From: Hyparrhenia diplandra
Taxonomy: Eukaryota; Streptophyta; Magnoliopsida; Poales; Poaceae
Assembly: GCA_015847255.1 (NCBI GenBank)
Contig: JADLZK010008768.1
Location: 310,001 to 374,000, forward strand
DNA: 64,000 nucleotides
Reading direction: 5' to 3'
Part shown: one piece after another, positions 45,196-56,190 of the stretch
Position numbering within the stretch: position 1 is the stretch's first letter
How the letters are laid out: every line of letters begins with the position of its first letter
Program-made: the position numbers and the translations under genes
Notes under the pieces: generated by a model
The model's database searches: none
What the model saw: the letters and a program-made list of their open reading frames with translations, nothing else
Told to the model about the DNA's origin: nothing

Positions 45196-46109
45196 TTTGC
45201 ATACCACCATCATGGCCTTTTTCGTGCTGGGGACTAGATCAAGTCGGACCACTTAAAAGAGCCAAGGGAGGATACGAATACATCTTCGTTGCAATCGACA
45301 AATTCACCAAATGGATAGAGTACAAGCCATTGGTCACCTTCAGCTCCAACAAAGCAGTCGAGTTCATTCAAGAGATCATGCACAGATTCGGGATGCCCAA
45401 CAGGATCATCACAGACCTCGGATCACCCTTCACAGCGGCAGAATTCGAAGATTGGGCACGAGATTGCGGCATACAAATTGATTATGCCTCTGTAGCACAC
45501 CCTCAGGCGAACGGTCAAGTCGAAAGAGCCAACGGACTCATCCTTGCCGGATTAAAGCCAAGACTATATGAAGAACTCAAAGACTATGGAGCAAAATGGA
45601 TCGAAGAGATACCAAAAGTTGTCTGGGGCCTAAGAACTCAAATCGCCAGAGCAACAGGCTACTCCCCTTTCTTCCTAACATACGGATCAAAAGCGGTACT
45701 ACCAGCAGATCTGATATGGAACTCTCCACGGATCGAGCAGTTTGAAGAAGGAGAAGGAGAACAGACAAGAAGACTCGAAGTCGACTGTGCAGAAGAAGTC
45801 AGAGAAGATGCCATCCTTCAGAACGCAAGATGCCTGCAAGGACTCAGAAGGCACTATGACAAGAGCACACGACCAAGAAACCTAAACTCAGGAGACCAAG
45901 TACTCAAGAGAAACCAGAAGACAGAGGGCAAGCACAAATTTCTCAGCCCATGGGAAGGACCTTTCATTGTCAAAGGAGTACAGGGACCAGGAACCTACAA
46001 ACTGATAACCACAGAAGGAGAAGAAATCAGAAACTCCTGGCACATCAGCCAACTCAGAACAAAGATCAACTCTCCAGAGAAGGAGATGATGACATCAGAA
46101 GAACTCTAG
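45141..46109 (+). pseudogene. Gypsy integrase
   Basis: 322-codon frame overlapping the previous one in another phase; the true continuation starts about residue 6. The DDE core shows Asp in WGLDQVGPL, Asp in RIITDLGSPFTA and Glu in HPQANGQVERANGLIL. The Asp-Asn-Gly pattern normal at the second site is Asp-Leu-Gly here. The C-terminus has the GPY/F-like module LSPWEGPFIVKGVQGPGTYK followed by NSWHISQLR, as in Tat elements. The frame ends at a TAG at 46,107. Catalytic residues are intact; the upstream frameshift is what disables it. Confidence 0.9.
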
Positions 46110-46469
46110 ACCCAAGAGAGGTACTAGAATGCGCGGCACTCTAGCAGTTCAAATCAAAGGAACTCAAAAGAGCGCGGCCGCATGCCTCCCAAGAGGAGAA
46201 GAACAAAAAACAGCCCTAATCGGCACTTCAAGGAAAGAAGTCGACCGACAGAAGGCAACCCCGACCACCAGAACGGAGGTCACAAACAAGGGTGGAACCA
46301 CGCGAAGTCCATTAGAATAGCATCCATACCTTAAATCCTAGCGGCAGATCGTGAACCACGACTCAAGAAAAGAGGACGTGGGGATCAGCCCGTTTAGGTC
46401 GCAGAGGCCATCGAGGGTCCAGAAAGAGCCAATATGTCCTACGGCAGAGGACGGCCTTTTGAATCGGGC

Positions 46470-46625
46470 GTGAATGGTGTAGTGTTATGAAATAGGAACC
46501 CATCGTCTCACATCAAGTCTCTCAGAAAGCAGAGCAGCCCAAACCGGGCAAGGTGGATTGTAGTGTTGTGAAATAGAAACCCAACCACCTTGACCTTCAG
46601 TCCGCAATGCACTTAAATGGGCCCG
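46470..46625 (+). repeat. 83-bp duplication downstream of integrase
   Basis: TAGTGTTATGAAATAGGAAC (46,479) and TAGTGTTGTGAAATAGAAAC (46,562) with similar flanks (CATCGTCTCAC... and CAACCACCTTG...). Confidence 0.7.
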
Positions 46626-46944
46626 GACTGAGAACCCTATATAGGGACGTCATGCTAGAGTCCACCGGACAGCATGGGAGAGCCCTTGCCCAGAAGCGGC
46701 AAATCAGAGTTATAGCAACTCTACACGGAGCACGACTCCAATCACTAGCAAGTCTGAGAAAAAGACAAACGCTAGAGGCCTAAAACGGCCAGGAGCAAGA
46801 CTCCACCCAACGTGACGCGTCTTAGAAAAAAAGACATAGCAAAGTCACAAGCCAGAGGATAACAACCCTGGCAGAGCGGGGCAAGACCCCAGCCATCTAC
46901 AGCAAAGTCTAAAGCAAAGACGATGCTGAAAGCCTAGAAGAAAA

Positions 46945-47960
46945 TTCGGGCACTCAGGAGCATGACTCCACTTCTACGACAAGTCTCAGAAAAGGAGACA
47001 AGTCGTGTATCAAGGGAAAGAACCCGCAGATACAGGGGCAAGATCCCAACTATTCCAAGCAAGCCTGAAGAAGAAGGCAAGCTACTGCAACAGGGGAGAA
47101 ACAACCCCAGCACTCAGGAGCATGACTCCAAACCAACGGCAAGTCTCAAGAAAAGAAGACAGACCGTGCATCAAAGGAAAGAAGCCGCAGACGCAGAAGC
47201 AAGACTTCAAATACTACAAGCAAAGCCTAAAGAAGAAGGCAAGCTACCACAGCAGGGAAGAAACAACCCTAGCACTCAGGAGCATGACTCCACTTCTACG
47301 ACAAGTCTCAAAAAGAAGACAAGTCGCGTATCAAGGGAAGGAACCCGCAGATACAGGGGCAAGACCTCAACAACTTCAAGCTAGCCGAAGAAGAAGGCAA
47401 ACTACAGCGACAGGGAAAGAAGCAACCCTGGCACTGAGGAGCACAACTCCACAACTCCAGCAAATCTACAAGCAAAGACAGCGCTGGAAACCGGGGAGGA
47501 GCGACAGGGAAAGAAGCAACCCTGGCACTGAGGAGCACAACTCCACAACTCCAGCAAATCTACAAGCAAAGACAGCGCTGGAAACCGGGGAGGAACAACC
47601 CTGATACTAAGGAGCATGACTCCACAAGTCTCAGAAGAGAAGACAAGTCATGCGTCAAAGGAAAGAACCCGCAGACGCAGGGGCAAGATCCTAACTACTT
47701 CAAGCAAGCCTAAGACGAAGGCGAGCAATCAAAGCAGGGAAGAAACAACCCTAGCACTTCGAAGCAAAGCTCCATACTCAAGACAAGTCTTAAAGGAAGA
47801 AGACAAGTCAGGCGCCAAGGGAATGAACCCAGAAGACGCAGGAGTAGGACTTCAACAATCTACACAGGTCTACAACAAGATGGGCCAAATCACCAGAAGA
47901 ACAACCCTGGTGAATACGGAGCTAGACTCCAAAAAACTACTCGGCACAAGTCTACAAAAA
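46945..47960 (+). repeat. Tandem array in gypsy 3' region (~160 bp and ~80-95 bp units)
   Basis: The phrase CACT.AGGAGCATGACTCC followed by ACAAGTCTCA, AAAGAACCCGCAGA and GGGCAAGA recurs at 46,951, 47,112, 47,273, 47,432, 47,526, 47,607 and, more weakly, 47,757 and 47,915. The first three are ~161 bp apart, the next ones 79-94 bp. It lies between integrase and the polypurine tract. Frames through it on both strands are repeat artefacts. Confidence 0.9.
47407..47594 (+). repeat. Perfect 94-bp duplication inside the array
   Basis: 47,407-47,500 and 47,501-47,594 are identical by eye (from GCGACAGGGAAAGAAG to ACCGGGGAGGA), unlike the other, diverged units. A late expansion step. Confidence 0.95.
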
Positions 47961-48112
47961 GGGACAAAGCCAGAGGCCTAGATCTAAAGGCACTATCACA
48001 TCAAGTCATCCGAAGAAGAAGAATTCTAAGGACAGAAGCGGTAAACAGTCGCATACAAGTCTGCACGAAGGCAGATCAGATCCATACAAAAGGGATAAGA
48101 CAACAAACATCT

Positions 48113-49068
48113 TTTATTCAACATCTTGGGATTACAAGTTACATGGGAAACAAGTCCCTACAAGATACAAAGAAGACTCAGATACACGGGAAGCCCAACA
48201 AGAACTCCCGCGTATAAGATACAAAGAAGACGTGGGGAGCTACAAGACTAAGAAGTACAAATAAACAGGCAAAAGAACCCGGCACCCCCACGGCGAAGCA
48301 GATGGAGCGCCCGGACCTGTATCTGAACCCCAAGAGCCCGGGCTCCAACGACTCAGAATCACTTCGAAGTCAAGACCCTTGCGCCCAAGTCCATAAGCAC
48401 CTGGAGCTCGAAGAATCCCGACGACGGCAGCGAATGAACCCCCGGATCAAGATAGGCGACCGGGCGAGGGAAAGAACCCACTGCGTAGAAGGCTCCGAAG
48501 TTCACCACGTCGCAGCAGGGTAGAAAGAACCCGAAGGAGGCGCCCAACTCCGCAAAGAGTAGAAGGAAGCGCCCCCAACAAGTACCATCTTCAGCAATTC
48601 CTCAAAAGGCACAACCTTCCTCGAAGATGAGCGGCGACCAATGCCGGTTGGGAAACCGGCATATGTCTACCCAAGTAGCAAGGAGGTACACCAAAGAGGA
48701 TCAGAAGGACGTCCAATACGGACCCCAACTGACCCACACCAAGAAAAAATGAAGGAGGAGAGGAGATCATCTTAGATCACAAGACATCCCGCACTCACTC
48801 CCCAAACTTTCACGGTGTGGAACTGCTGCGGGAATAGCCTGCCGCTATTCCCGATCACAAGACATCCCTCACTCACAGAAGAGCCCAGAAAGGCAAAGCA
48901 AGACGCCCGAGGGCTGATCCAACTCACTCAAAGGCACCGCCATGGATCTAAAAGCTCAAAGGAGGGGCTTTTTTCTACAGAAGGAGAAACTGTCGAGAGG
49001 AGGAAGAAGCAGAGAAACAGAAAGGAAACCCTGGATCCGCAACGGAGCGGAAGGGGGTATATTTATAG
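48113..49068 (-). pseudogene. Antisense transcription unit inside the gypsy element, coding part decayed
   Basis: On the minus strand there is a TATA box GCCTATAAATATACC (49,069-49,055), a ~110-base leader, an ATG in good context (CCATGG, 48,943), ~830 bases of mixed sequence, and a poly(A) signal AATAAA at 48,118-48,113. Translation from that ATG stops after 24 codons (MAVPLSELDQPSGVLLCLSG...), just where a duplicated segment begins. A second open stretch at 48,547-48,359 reads GASFGFFLPCCDVVNFGAFY and onwards. Tat-group elements such as Grande are known to carry an antisense ORF in this place; I infer this is its remnant. No function can be named. Splicing is possible but not supported. Confidence 0.55.
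48775..48876. repeat. Direct repeat pair enclosing a perfect hairpin
   Basis: GATCACAAGACATCCC plus CACTCAC occurs at 48,775 and 48,853 (78 bp apart). Between them lies GGGAATAGC-CTGCC-GCTATTCCC (48,830-48,852), a perfect 9-bp stem with a 5-base loop. This looks like a duplication with a fold-back, inside the antisense unit. Confidence 0.9.
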
Positions 49069-49433
49069 GCAAAAACCACATTGCCTATGGACCAAGTCCA
49101 CAAGAGACGAAGCAGATTCCAAAAAAGAACGGTCACCTAAATTTACGCAGGCAGAAAATCAGGACATTAACTGCCATGCACTGACCTTTCCCGAAAAATG
49201 GGGCGCTAGTAAAAGCGCACTGTATGACCCGTGAACGCAAGAAAAAAGAGAAACGGTCAAAAATCCCGGAGGACAGAAGAACCTCTAGGATTCCTTTCCA
49301 AAGAAAGAACTCCAAGACGCCCCCGGATAAGATTTTTTCCGAATCGAGAAGAACTCGAAGATGGGAGATCTCCAATTCGCGTTGAAGCTTCATCCGAGAA
49401 GAGCAAGAAGGACAGCTCTCATGACTCATACTT

Positions 49434-49828
49434 GAGATGCTCGGGGGCTCGCAAAAAGAAGACCCATCCAAGGGAAAGAACCCTAAGAACGAGAAGAACT
49501 CGAAGACAAAGGAAAAATATCTCAAGACCACGCTCGAGACTTCATCCGAGGAGGGCAAAAAGAACTACCCTCAAGAATCATCTCAGGGATGCTCGGGGGC
49601 TCGAGAAGAAGAAGCAGTCTGGAGAAGGAAAGAACTCGAAGACGGAGACGAAGAACTCGAAGACCTTCCAACTCTTTGTGCCAAAAAGCAAGAAGCTCGG
49701 GGGCTACACCCTACGGGTGCACTTTTTTCAAAGTGCACACCGTACGATGATCTCAAGACCATATCAAGGCTTCATCCGAGAAGGGCGAGGCAACTCTCAT
49801 GACTCAGCCTAGAGATGCTCGGGGGCTT
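49434..49828 (+). repeat. Polypurine tract and its extra copies
   Basis: GCTCGGGGGCT occurs at 49,439, 49,590, 49,694 and 49,818. Only the last abuts the 3' LTR and is the functional primer position. The others sit in repeats with GAAGAACTCGAAGA and CTTCATCCGAGAAG blocks. The multiplied tract is typical of Tat elements. Confidence 0.85.
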
Positions 49829-50353
49829 GTGGATACGGGATCACCTAAGGACTCTACAGAGTTGTTCGCATGATTCTATCCTAGCCTGCGGCCACTAACA
49901 ACTCACAGAAGGCAATGGAAGCATAGCTACGGTAGACTTACATTTGTAATTAGGATAGAATCCTAGTCGATTACCATGTAAAGAGTCCTGGTGTTCGAAT
50001 CCTCTACGGACAACCCTCTCTCAGATCCGACTAGGTCCGTAGTAAGCTCTTTGGCCCCTTGGACTATAAAAAGGCGGGCCAAAGGGCACCTCAGAGAGGA
50101 GAGCGCAACTTGAACACATCAAGTCTTTGTAAGCTTTACAACCGATCCTCGGTTGACCCCATCAATCAAAAACAGGCTCACGCCGACTGGACGTAAAGGT
50201 CTTTACTCGATCAAGGATCAAGGGCCTGAACCAGTATAAAAACCCCGCTCTCCATGTCAACTGCGCAACACACCGCCGGGCTCCAGGTTCATCGAGACCG
50301 AACAAACCGCCCGGTTCACCCCGTGGCGGGCTCTCGGTCGTAAAACATCGACA
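49828..50353 (+). repeat. Gypsy 3' LTR
   Basis: 526 bp, TGTGGATACGGG to CATCGACA, matching the 5' LTR, followed by the target duplication GTACC (50,354-50,358). TATA box at about 50,065. Confidence 0.95.
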
Positions 50354-50358
50354 GTACC

Positions 50359-50892
50359 ACACTTGTTTAGTGGTGTGTTGAGGCTAGCAAGGGCACCGCC
50401 TAGCTCAAACACCATTCTTGTGTTGGTCGGCACAACCGGAGAGTAACTTGTCAGTGTACAAGCAAACTCCAGGTCAACACATCGATGTGTCCCTTGTCTT
50501 GGTGATTGGTTCATCATCTCATTGTGTTGATTGGTTCATTCTCTTCCCGGTGATTGGTTCATAGCCTCTACAAGTCGGTATAACTAGCTTCTCATTCTTG
50601 CATTACTTTCCTAGTTTACCTTAAGTAGAGAGCTAGCACTTGCTTTGTGTAGTTGTTCTTGCTAGCATAAGGACCATATTAGGATTGCTCATTAGCTAGA
50701 GTAGTGACATAATCTTTGTGTGGATTAGAGATCATAGAAATATTTAGTCTTGTCACTAAAAGATTTGCAAGAACACTAGAGCTAGTGCAAACCACTTTTC
50801 GCCATGTTTTATACTAATAGGTTTGTTTAGTTGAGTTTGTAGAAATTTTATAGGCTATTCACCCCCCCCCTCTAGCCATCTAGGACCTTACA
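50359..50892 (+). repeat. Copia 5' LTR, second part
   Basis: The copia LTR continues after the gypsy insertion (ACACTTGTTTAGTGGTGTG) and ends in GGACCTTACA at 50,892, just before the primer-binding site. Confidence 0.8.
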
Positions 50893-50894
50893 AG

Positions 50895-50906
50895 TGGTAT
50901 CGGAGC
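50895..50906 (+). promoter_or_regulatory. Copia primer-binding site
   Basis: TGGTATCGGAGC matches the initiator-methionine tRNA site of copia elements (TGGTATCAGAGC) with one change (A to G), two bases after the LTR end. Confidence 0.9.
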
Positions 50907-50966
50907 CGTGGTCACCATATTTGAAGGATTAACACTTTGGTGTGATAGTACTTTGGTGTGATAGTA

Positions 50967-52413
50967 TGGCTCATGTTGTGTTCAACCATGTTGGGGGAAA
51001 GCCTCCTTCTTTGATGGAGTCAAGAATTTTGACTATTGGAAGAGATGCATGAGAATGTACTTGGGATCAATCAATGACCAAGTATGGGAAGTGAACAAAA
51101 AGAATTATGTCATCCTTGATCCTACCAACCTCACTCCCACCGACAAGTCCAACAAGCAATGTAACACCATGGCATTGAACACATTGTACAATGGCATGGA
51201 TGTCAAGGTATTTGAGGGGATCAAAGACCTAGAAAAGGCAAGTGAAGTTTGGGAGAAGCTTTGTGAGACCTATGAGGGCACCAAAGTTGTGAAAAGTGCC
51301 AAGTTGTATGTTCTCAAGAGTGAATTTGAGAATTTCAAGATGAAGAAAGACGAGAGCATACTAGAGACATTCCATAGGCTCCAAGTAATTGTCAATGATC
51401 TCAAGGCATTGGGTGTGAAGACATTAGATAGAGATTTTGGGCACAAATTCTTGATGTGCTTGCCCAAGAGATTTGCCATGTTGAGGAAGATTCTCTTTAG
51501 AGGAGCTTTGGACACCATGACACCTAGTGACTTGCTTGGTGAAGTGCTAACCGATGACAAAGTTGATGGCATGGAAGATGAGGAAGAGAAGGAAGATGAC
51601 AAGAGCAAGAAGGTTGTGACATTCAAAGCCACTGCCACCTCATCCAAGGCTAAGGGCAAGTCCAAGGCTCAAGAAGAAGATGATGAGGAAGTCAATCTTG
51701 ATAAGATTGATCAAGAGTTTGCTATGTTTGTGAAGAAATTTAGCAAAGTCTTAAAAAGCAAGAAGTTTGGGCAAGGCTCTAGAAGGAGGAATGATTCATC
51801 CAAGGGCAATGAAGAGCCAAGAAAGTGCTTTGAGTGTGATAGCCCTTATCATATTCTTGTCGATTGCCCAATCAAGAAAGAGAAGGAGGGCAAGGCACAC
51901 AAGAAGAACAAGACCATGACCTTCAAGAAAACAAATGATGGTGCATTTGTGTGTTCTTGGGATAGTGATGGCTCCTTCGATGAAGAGGAAGAGAAGCCCA
52001 AGGCCATGAGTGCAATTGGCCAACACAAGAAGTCATCCCTCTTCGGCTCATCACCTTCATGCTTCATGGCTAAGGCTACTAAGGTATCATTGCATGAGCA
52101 TGATGAACTAAGTGATAATGAAGTAAAATATGATGATAGTGATGATGAATATGATGAATGTAAACCCACTAAAGATGATCTTCTTGAGATGCTTAAGCAA
52201 ACTCATATCATGCTTAAGACTAAGGACAAGGAATGTAGAGCTTTGCAAAAGAGTGTAAAAACTCTTGAGCAAAACTTTAGTGAGCTAGAGGCCACCTATG
52301 AGGGTCTAAAGGAAGACCATGGGGAATTGGAGCTAGCTCATACAAGGCTTCAAAAAGCCCATACCTTGCTCTTAGAGAAGAATGATCAAGAAGAATGTTG
52401 GTTCAACATGTGA
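50967..52413 (+). pseudogene. Copia gag
   Basis: The natural start is the ATG at 50,967 (MAHVVFNHVGGKPPS). A base is missing near 51,012 and the reading continues in another frame with NFDYWKRCMRMYLGS-like sequence, the usual copia gag beginning. The open part from 51,049 (454 codons) includes the capsid-like region (WEKLCETYEGT, LKSEFENFKMKKDESILETF, DRDFGHKFLMCLPKRF), an acidic/Lys stretch, and a CCHC zinc knuckle CFECDSPYHILVDC at about residue 262. A Glu/Lys coiled coil follows and ends at a frameshift near 52,390. Packages element RNA in the intact family. Confidence 0.88.
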
Positions 52414-53014
52414 CATCATAGATGAACCATTCTTGGTTGATGTTGAAGAACCATCTATTCCTTCCACATCCACATCAACCCACTCAAGCTCTACTAGTAG
52501 TGATGGAGTAATTTTAGATTCATCACTAAAAGTTGAGAATGAGACTCTCAAAAGAGAGGTGGATGAGCTCACCCACTCCTTGAGGAAGGCATATGGTGGG
52601 GATGCCCGCTTGCTAAAGTGCTTGGGTAGCCAAAGGTTTTCCTTTAACAAGGAAGGCTTAGGCTATGTCCCCAAGAAAGGCAAGAAGGCCTTTGCTACTC
52701 CAAAGCCTAGCTTTGTGAAGAGCAATGGGTCCTATTACAATAGATGCAAGCAAGTGGGGCATCAAGAGCAAAAATGTGCTAAAATGAACATGAACAAGAA
52801 AGAAAAGAAATTGCATTCCATCCATTTCGATTCATGTTATTTGCTTACCAAGGGTGAGAAGGGTGTCAAGGCAAAGTTTGTTGGTACACCCATTGTTAGC
52901 CCAAAGAAGAAGGCAATTTGGGTACCAAAGGCTTTGGTTGCTAACCTCCAAGGACCCAAAGGCAAATGGTACCTAAATCTTATTGATTTCCTTGTAGGTG
53001 AATTACAAGATTAG
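52382..53014 (+). pseudogene. Copia gag-pol linker
   Basis: Continuation in the next frame after a frameshift near 52,390: Ser/Thr-rich stretch, a coiled coil (SSLKVENETLKREVDELTHS-like), KAYGGDARLLKCLGSQRFSF, a second zinc-knuckle-like motif (CKQVGHQEQKC) and KAIWVPKALVANLQGPK, which in SIRE elements lies just before protease. It ends at a TAG (53,012) where another frame shift leads into pol. Confidence 0.85.
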
Positions 53015-55793
53015 AGGAAATCATTGGATTCTTGATAGTGGGTGCACTCAACATATGACCGGTGATGCAAGGAAGTTCAACATTATTGATTCAACTCAAG
53101 AGAATGGCAAGCCTATTACATTTGGTGATAGCAAAAGTGGGAAGATACAAGGCATAGGCAAGATAGCAATAACCAATGATTTGACCTTATCAAATGTGGC
53201 ACTAGTGGACATATTGAAGTACAATTTGCTTTCGGTGGCACAAATTTGTGATCTTGGTTATAAGTGCATCTTTGGTGAAGATAGTGTTGAGATAGTGAAT
53301 ACAAAAGATTCAAGCTTGATCTTCAAGGGAATAAGATTTGATAACCTCTACCTTGTGGATTTTGGTGCAAGTGAGACTAAAATTAGTACATGCTTGATAT
53401 CTCAATCCAGCATGGGTTGGCTATGGCATAGAAGACTTGGTCATGTTGGCATGAAACAACTCAACAAGTTAGTGACACATGATCTAGTAAGAGGCTTGAA
53501 GGATTTTCACTTTGACAAGGACAAGCTATGTAGTGCATGTCAAGCCGGCAAGCAAGTTGCCAATACTCATCCAAAGAAGAGCTTCATGAGTACTTGCAAG
53601 GCATTTGACTTGATTCATATTGACTTGTTTGGCCCAACCACATATACAAGCATTGGTGGCAACAAGTATGGATTTGTGATTGTGGATGACTATACAAGAT
53701 TCACTTGGGTGTTCTTTCTCAATGACAAGAGTGAAACATATTCAATTTTCAAGACATTCCTCAAGAGGGTGCACAATGAGTTTGATATCATAGTGAAAAA
53801 AGTGAGAAGTGACAATGAAAGTGAGTTCAAGAACACAAGAGTTGATGAGCTATGTGATAACTATGGAATCATGCATCAACTTTCGGCCAAGTACACACCA
53901 CAATCCAATGGCCTAGTTGAGAGGAAGAATAGGACTCTCATTGAGATGGCAAGATCAATGCTTAGTGAGTACAATGTGAGTCAATCATTTTGGGCCGAAG
54001 CAATCAACACCGCATGCCACTACATCAATAGATTGTATTGCCATCCCATGATGAACAAGACACCTTATGAGCTATTGAATGAAAGAAAGCCAACCATTGC
54101 ATACTTTAGAGTATTTGGGTGCAAATGCTACATATTGAAGAAGGGTGCAAGACTTGGCAAGTTTGACAAGAGGTGTGATGAGGGGTTCCTACTTGGTTAT
54201 TCCGCCACAAGCAAAGCATATAGAGTGTGGAACAACTCAAGTGGTGTGTTGGAAGAAGTCCATGATGTTGAATTTGATGAAACCAATGGTTCCCAAGATG
54301 AAGATGAGAATCTCAATGATGTTAGTGGAACTCAATTGGTTGATGCCATGAAGGGTATGGACATTGGTGATATTAGGCCAACTCAAGTTGATGATGACAA
54401 AGATGAAGTGCAAATCACTCAAGCTAGTGGAGCTCAAGTTCAAGATCAACAACAAGATAGTACATCCTCTCAAGCAACAACAAGTGATCAACCAAGCTCA
54501 AGCAATCAAGTTCCAATACTCCAAAGCTCAAGCATAGCTAGAGATCACCCAATTGATCAAATTGTTGGTGACATTGCAAGTGGAGTGCAAACAAGAGGAA
54601 AACTTGTGACATTTTGTGAACACTTTGCTTTTGTGTCACAAGAAGAGCCCGAAAAGGTTGATGATGCCTTGAAGGATGAAGAATGGGTCATTGCAATGCA
54701 AGAGGAGCTCAATAACTTTGATAGAAACAAGATTTGGGAATTGGTAGAGAGACCAAAGGACTGCAATGTTATTGGAACCAAATGGGTGTTCAAGAACAAG
54801 CAAGATAAAGATGGCATTGTTGTGAGAAACAAAGCAAGACTAGTTGCACAAGGTTACACTCAAGTAGAGGGTCTTGACTTTGGTGAAACATATGCTCCGG
54901 TTGCAAGATTAGAGGCAATTAGAATTCTATTGGCCTATGCATGTGCACACAACATCAAGCTCTATCAAATGGATGTCAAGAGTGCTTTTCTCAATGGATT
55001 CATCAATGAGCTAGTGTATGTTGAGCAACCACCCGGTTTTGAAGATTACCATCATCCCAACCATGTGTGCAAGTTGAACAAGGCATTGTATGGGTTGAAG
55101 CAAGCACCTAGAGCATGGTATGAGAGGTTGAGAGACTTCTTACTAAAGAAGGGCTTCAAGATGGGCAAAGTTGCTACTACTCTATTCACCAAGAAGATTG
55201 GCAATGATTTGTTTGTGATGCAAATATATGTTGATGATATCATCTTTGGATCAACAAATCAAGAGTATTGTGAAGAGTTTGCCAAGATGATGGCAAAAGA
55301 ATTTGAAATGTCTATGCTTGGAGAGCTCACATATTTCTTTGGTCTTCAAATCAAACAAATGAAGAATGTCACCTCCATTAGTCAAGGGAAATACATTAGA
55401 GACATGATCAAAAAGTTTGGCATGCAAGATGCAAAGGGCATCAATACACCAATGGGTACCAATGGATCCTTGGACAATGATGAAAGTGGCAATATGGTTG
55501 ATCAAAGGTACTATAGGTCATTGATTGGAAGCTTACTCTATGTGACCGCTTTTAGGCCCGATGTGATGTTTAGTGTTGGCAAGTGTGTGAGATTTCAATC
55601 CTCACCTAGAGAGAGTCACCTCACCACATCAAAGAGGATATTAAGGTACTTGAAGCACACTCAAAATGTTGGGCTATGGTATCCCAAGGGGTCAAACTTT
55701 GAGCTTATTGGATATTCGGACTCGACTATGGAGGATGTAAGGTTGATAGAAGAAGCACAAGTGGCACTTGTCAATTCCTTGGAAGATCTCTAG
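52998..55793 (+). pseudogene. Copia pol: protease, integrase, reverse transcriptase
   Basis: A 931-codon frame. Protease active site is in WILDSGCTQHMTG (residue ~12). The integrase zinc-binding region contains LWHRRLGHVGMKQLNKL and CSACQAGK. The integrase core shows Asp in DLIHIDLFGP, Asp in VRSDNESEFKN and Glu in TPQSNGLVERKNRTLIEMAR. Reverse transcriptase runs from about residue 575: WVFKNKQDKDG, KARLVAQGYTQVEGLDFGET, YQMDVKSAFLNGFINELVYV, and the catalytic QIYVDDIIFGSTN. RNase H begins with LIGYSDS and then loses frame near 55,722. All four enzymes' key residues up to that point are intact, and this is the longest open frame in the window. Confidence 0.95.
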
Positions 55794-56190
55794 TATCTTG
55801 GTCCTCAAAGAAGCAAACCGGTGTGACACTTTCAACCGCCGAGGCCGAATACATTAGTGTCGGTAGTTGTTGTGCACAATTGCTATGGATGAGATCAACA
55901 TTGAAGGATTATGGTTCTGATTTTTTCCATCATGTGCCTTTGTATTGTGACAATGAAAGTGCTTGCAAGATGACATAAAACCCGGTCCAACATACAAGAA
56001 CCAAGCACATTGACATAAGGCATCACTTCATAAGAGATCATCAACAAAAAGGGTGACATTGCTATTCAACCTATTGGCAACAGAAGATCATCAACCAGCC
56101 GACATCTTTACAAAGCCACTAGATGAGAAGAGGTTTTACAAGCTAATAAATGAGTTGAACATCCTTGACTTCTCCAATATGAGTTGAATG
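55723..56190 (+). pseudogene. Copia RNase H tail
   Basis: After the shift near 55,722 the other frame carries on with GRSLVSWSSKKQTGVTLSTA, EAEYISVGSC (catalytic Glu), LYCDNESACKM (catalytic Asp), a TAA at 55,977, then HTRTKHIDIRHHFIRDH. A further shift near 56,040 precedes QLADIFTKPL-like remains (56,096-56,125). RNase H is thus broken at least three times. Confidence 0.88.

Larger units (their letters stand above)
38895..50353 (+). mobile_element. Ty3-gypsy element, Tat lineage, inserted in copia LTR
   Basis: Complete in outline: 523-bp and 526-bp LTRs (TG...CA), a primer-binding site, decayed gag, pol in the order protease, RT, RNase H, second (archaeal-type) RNase H, integrase, a ~3.7-kb 3' non-coding region and a polypurine tract. 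GTACC is duplicated at 38,890-38,894 and 50,354-50,358, and the copia LTR sequence is continuous across it. The second RNase H and the GCTCGGGGGCT tract place it in the Tat group (RIRE2/Grande/Retand relatives). Stops and frameshifts in every coding part make it inactive. By eye the LTRs differ at roughly 15-20 positions, about 97% identity. Confidence 0.92.

Noticed and set aside
46945..47960. Regular repeats considered as a CRISPR array
   Set aside because: Units are diverged, adjacent without unique spacers, and lie inside a eukaryotic retrotransposon.
46962..47981. Several 120-200 codon frames in the gypsy 3' region
   Set aside because: They are translations of the tandem array in different phases, with no start context or conserved domain.
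49133..49558. 141-codon minus frame rich in Ser/Phe upstream of the antisense unit
   Set aside because: It is the reverse of the Glu/Lys/Arg-rich purine tract; composition alone explains it, and it lies before the antisense TATA box.
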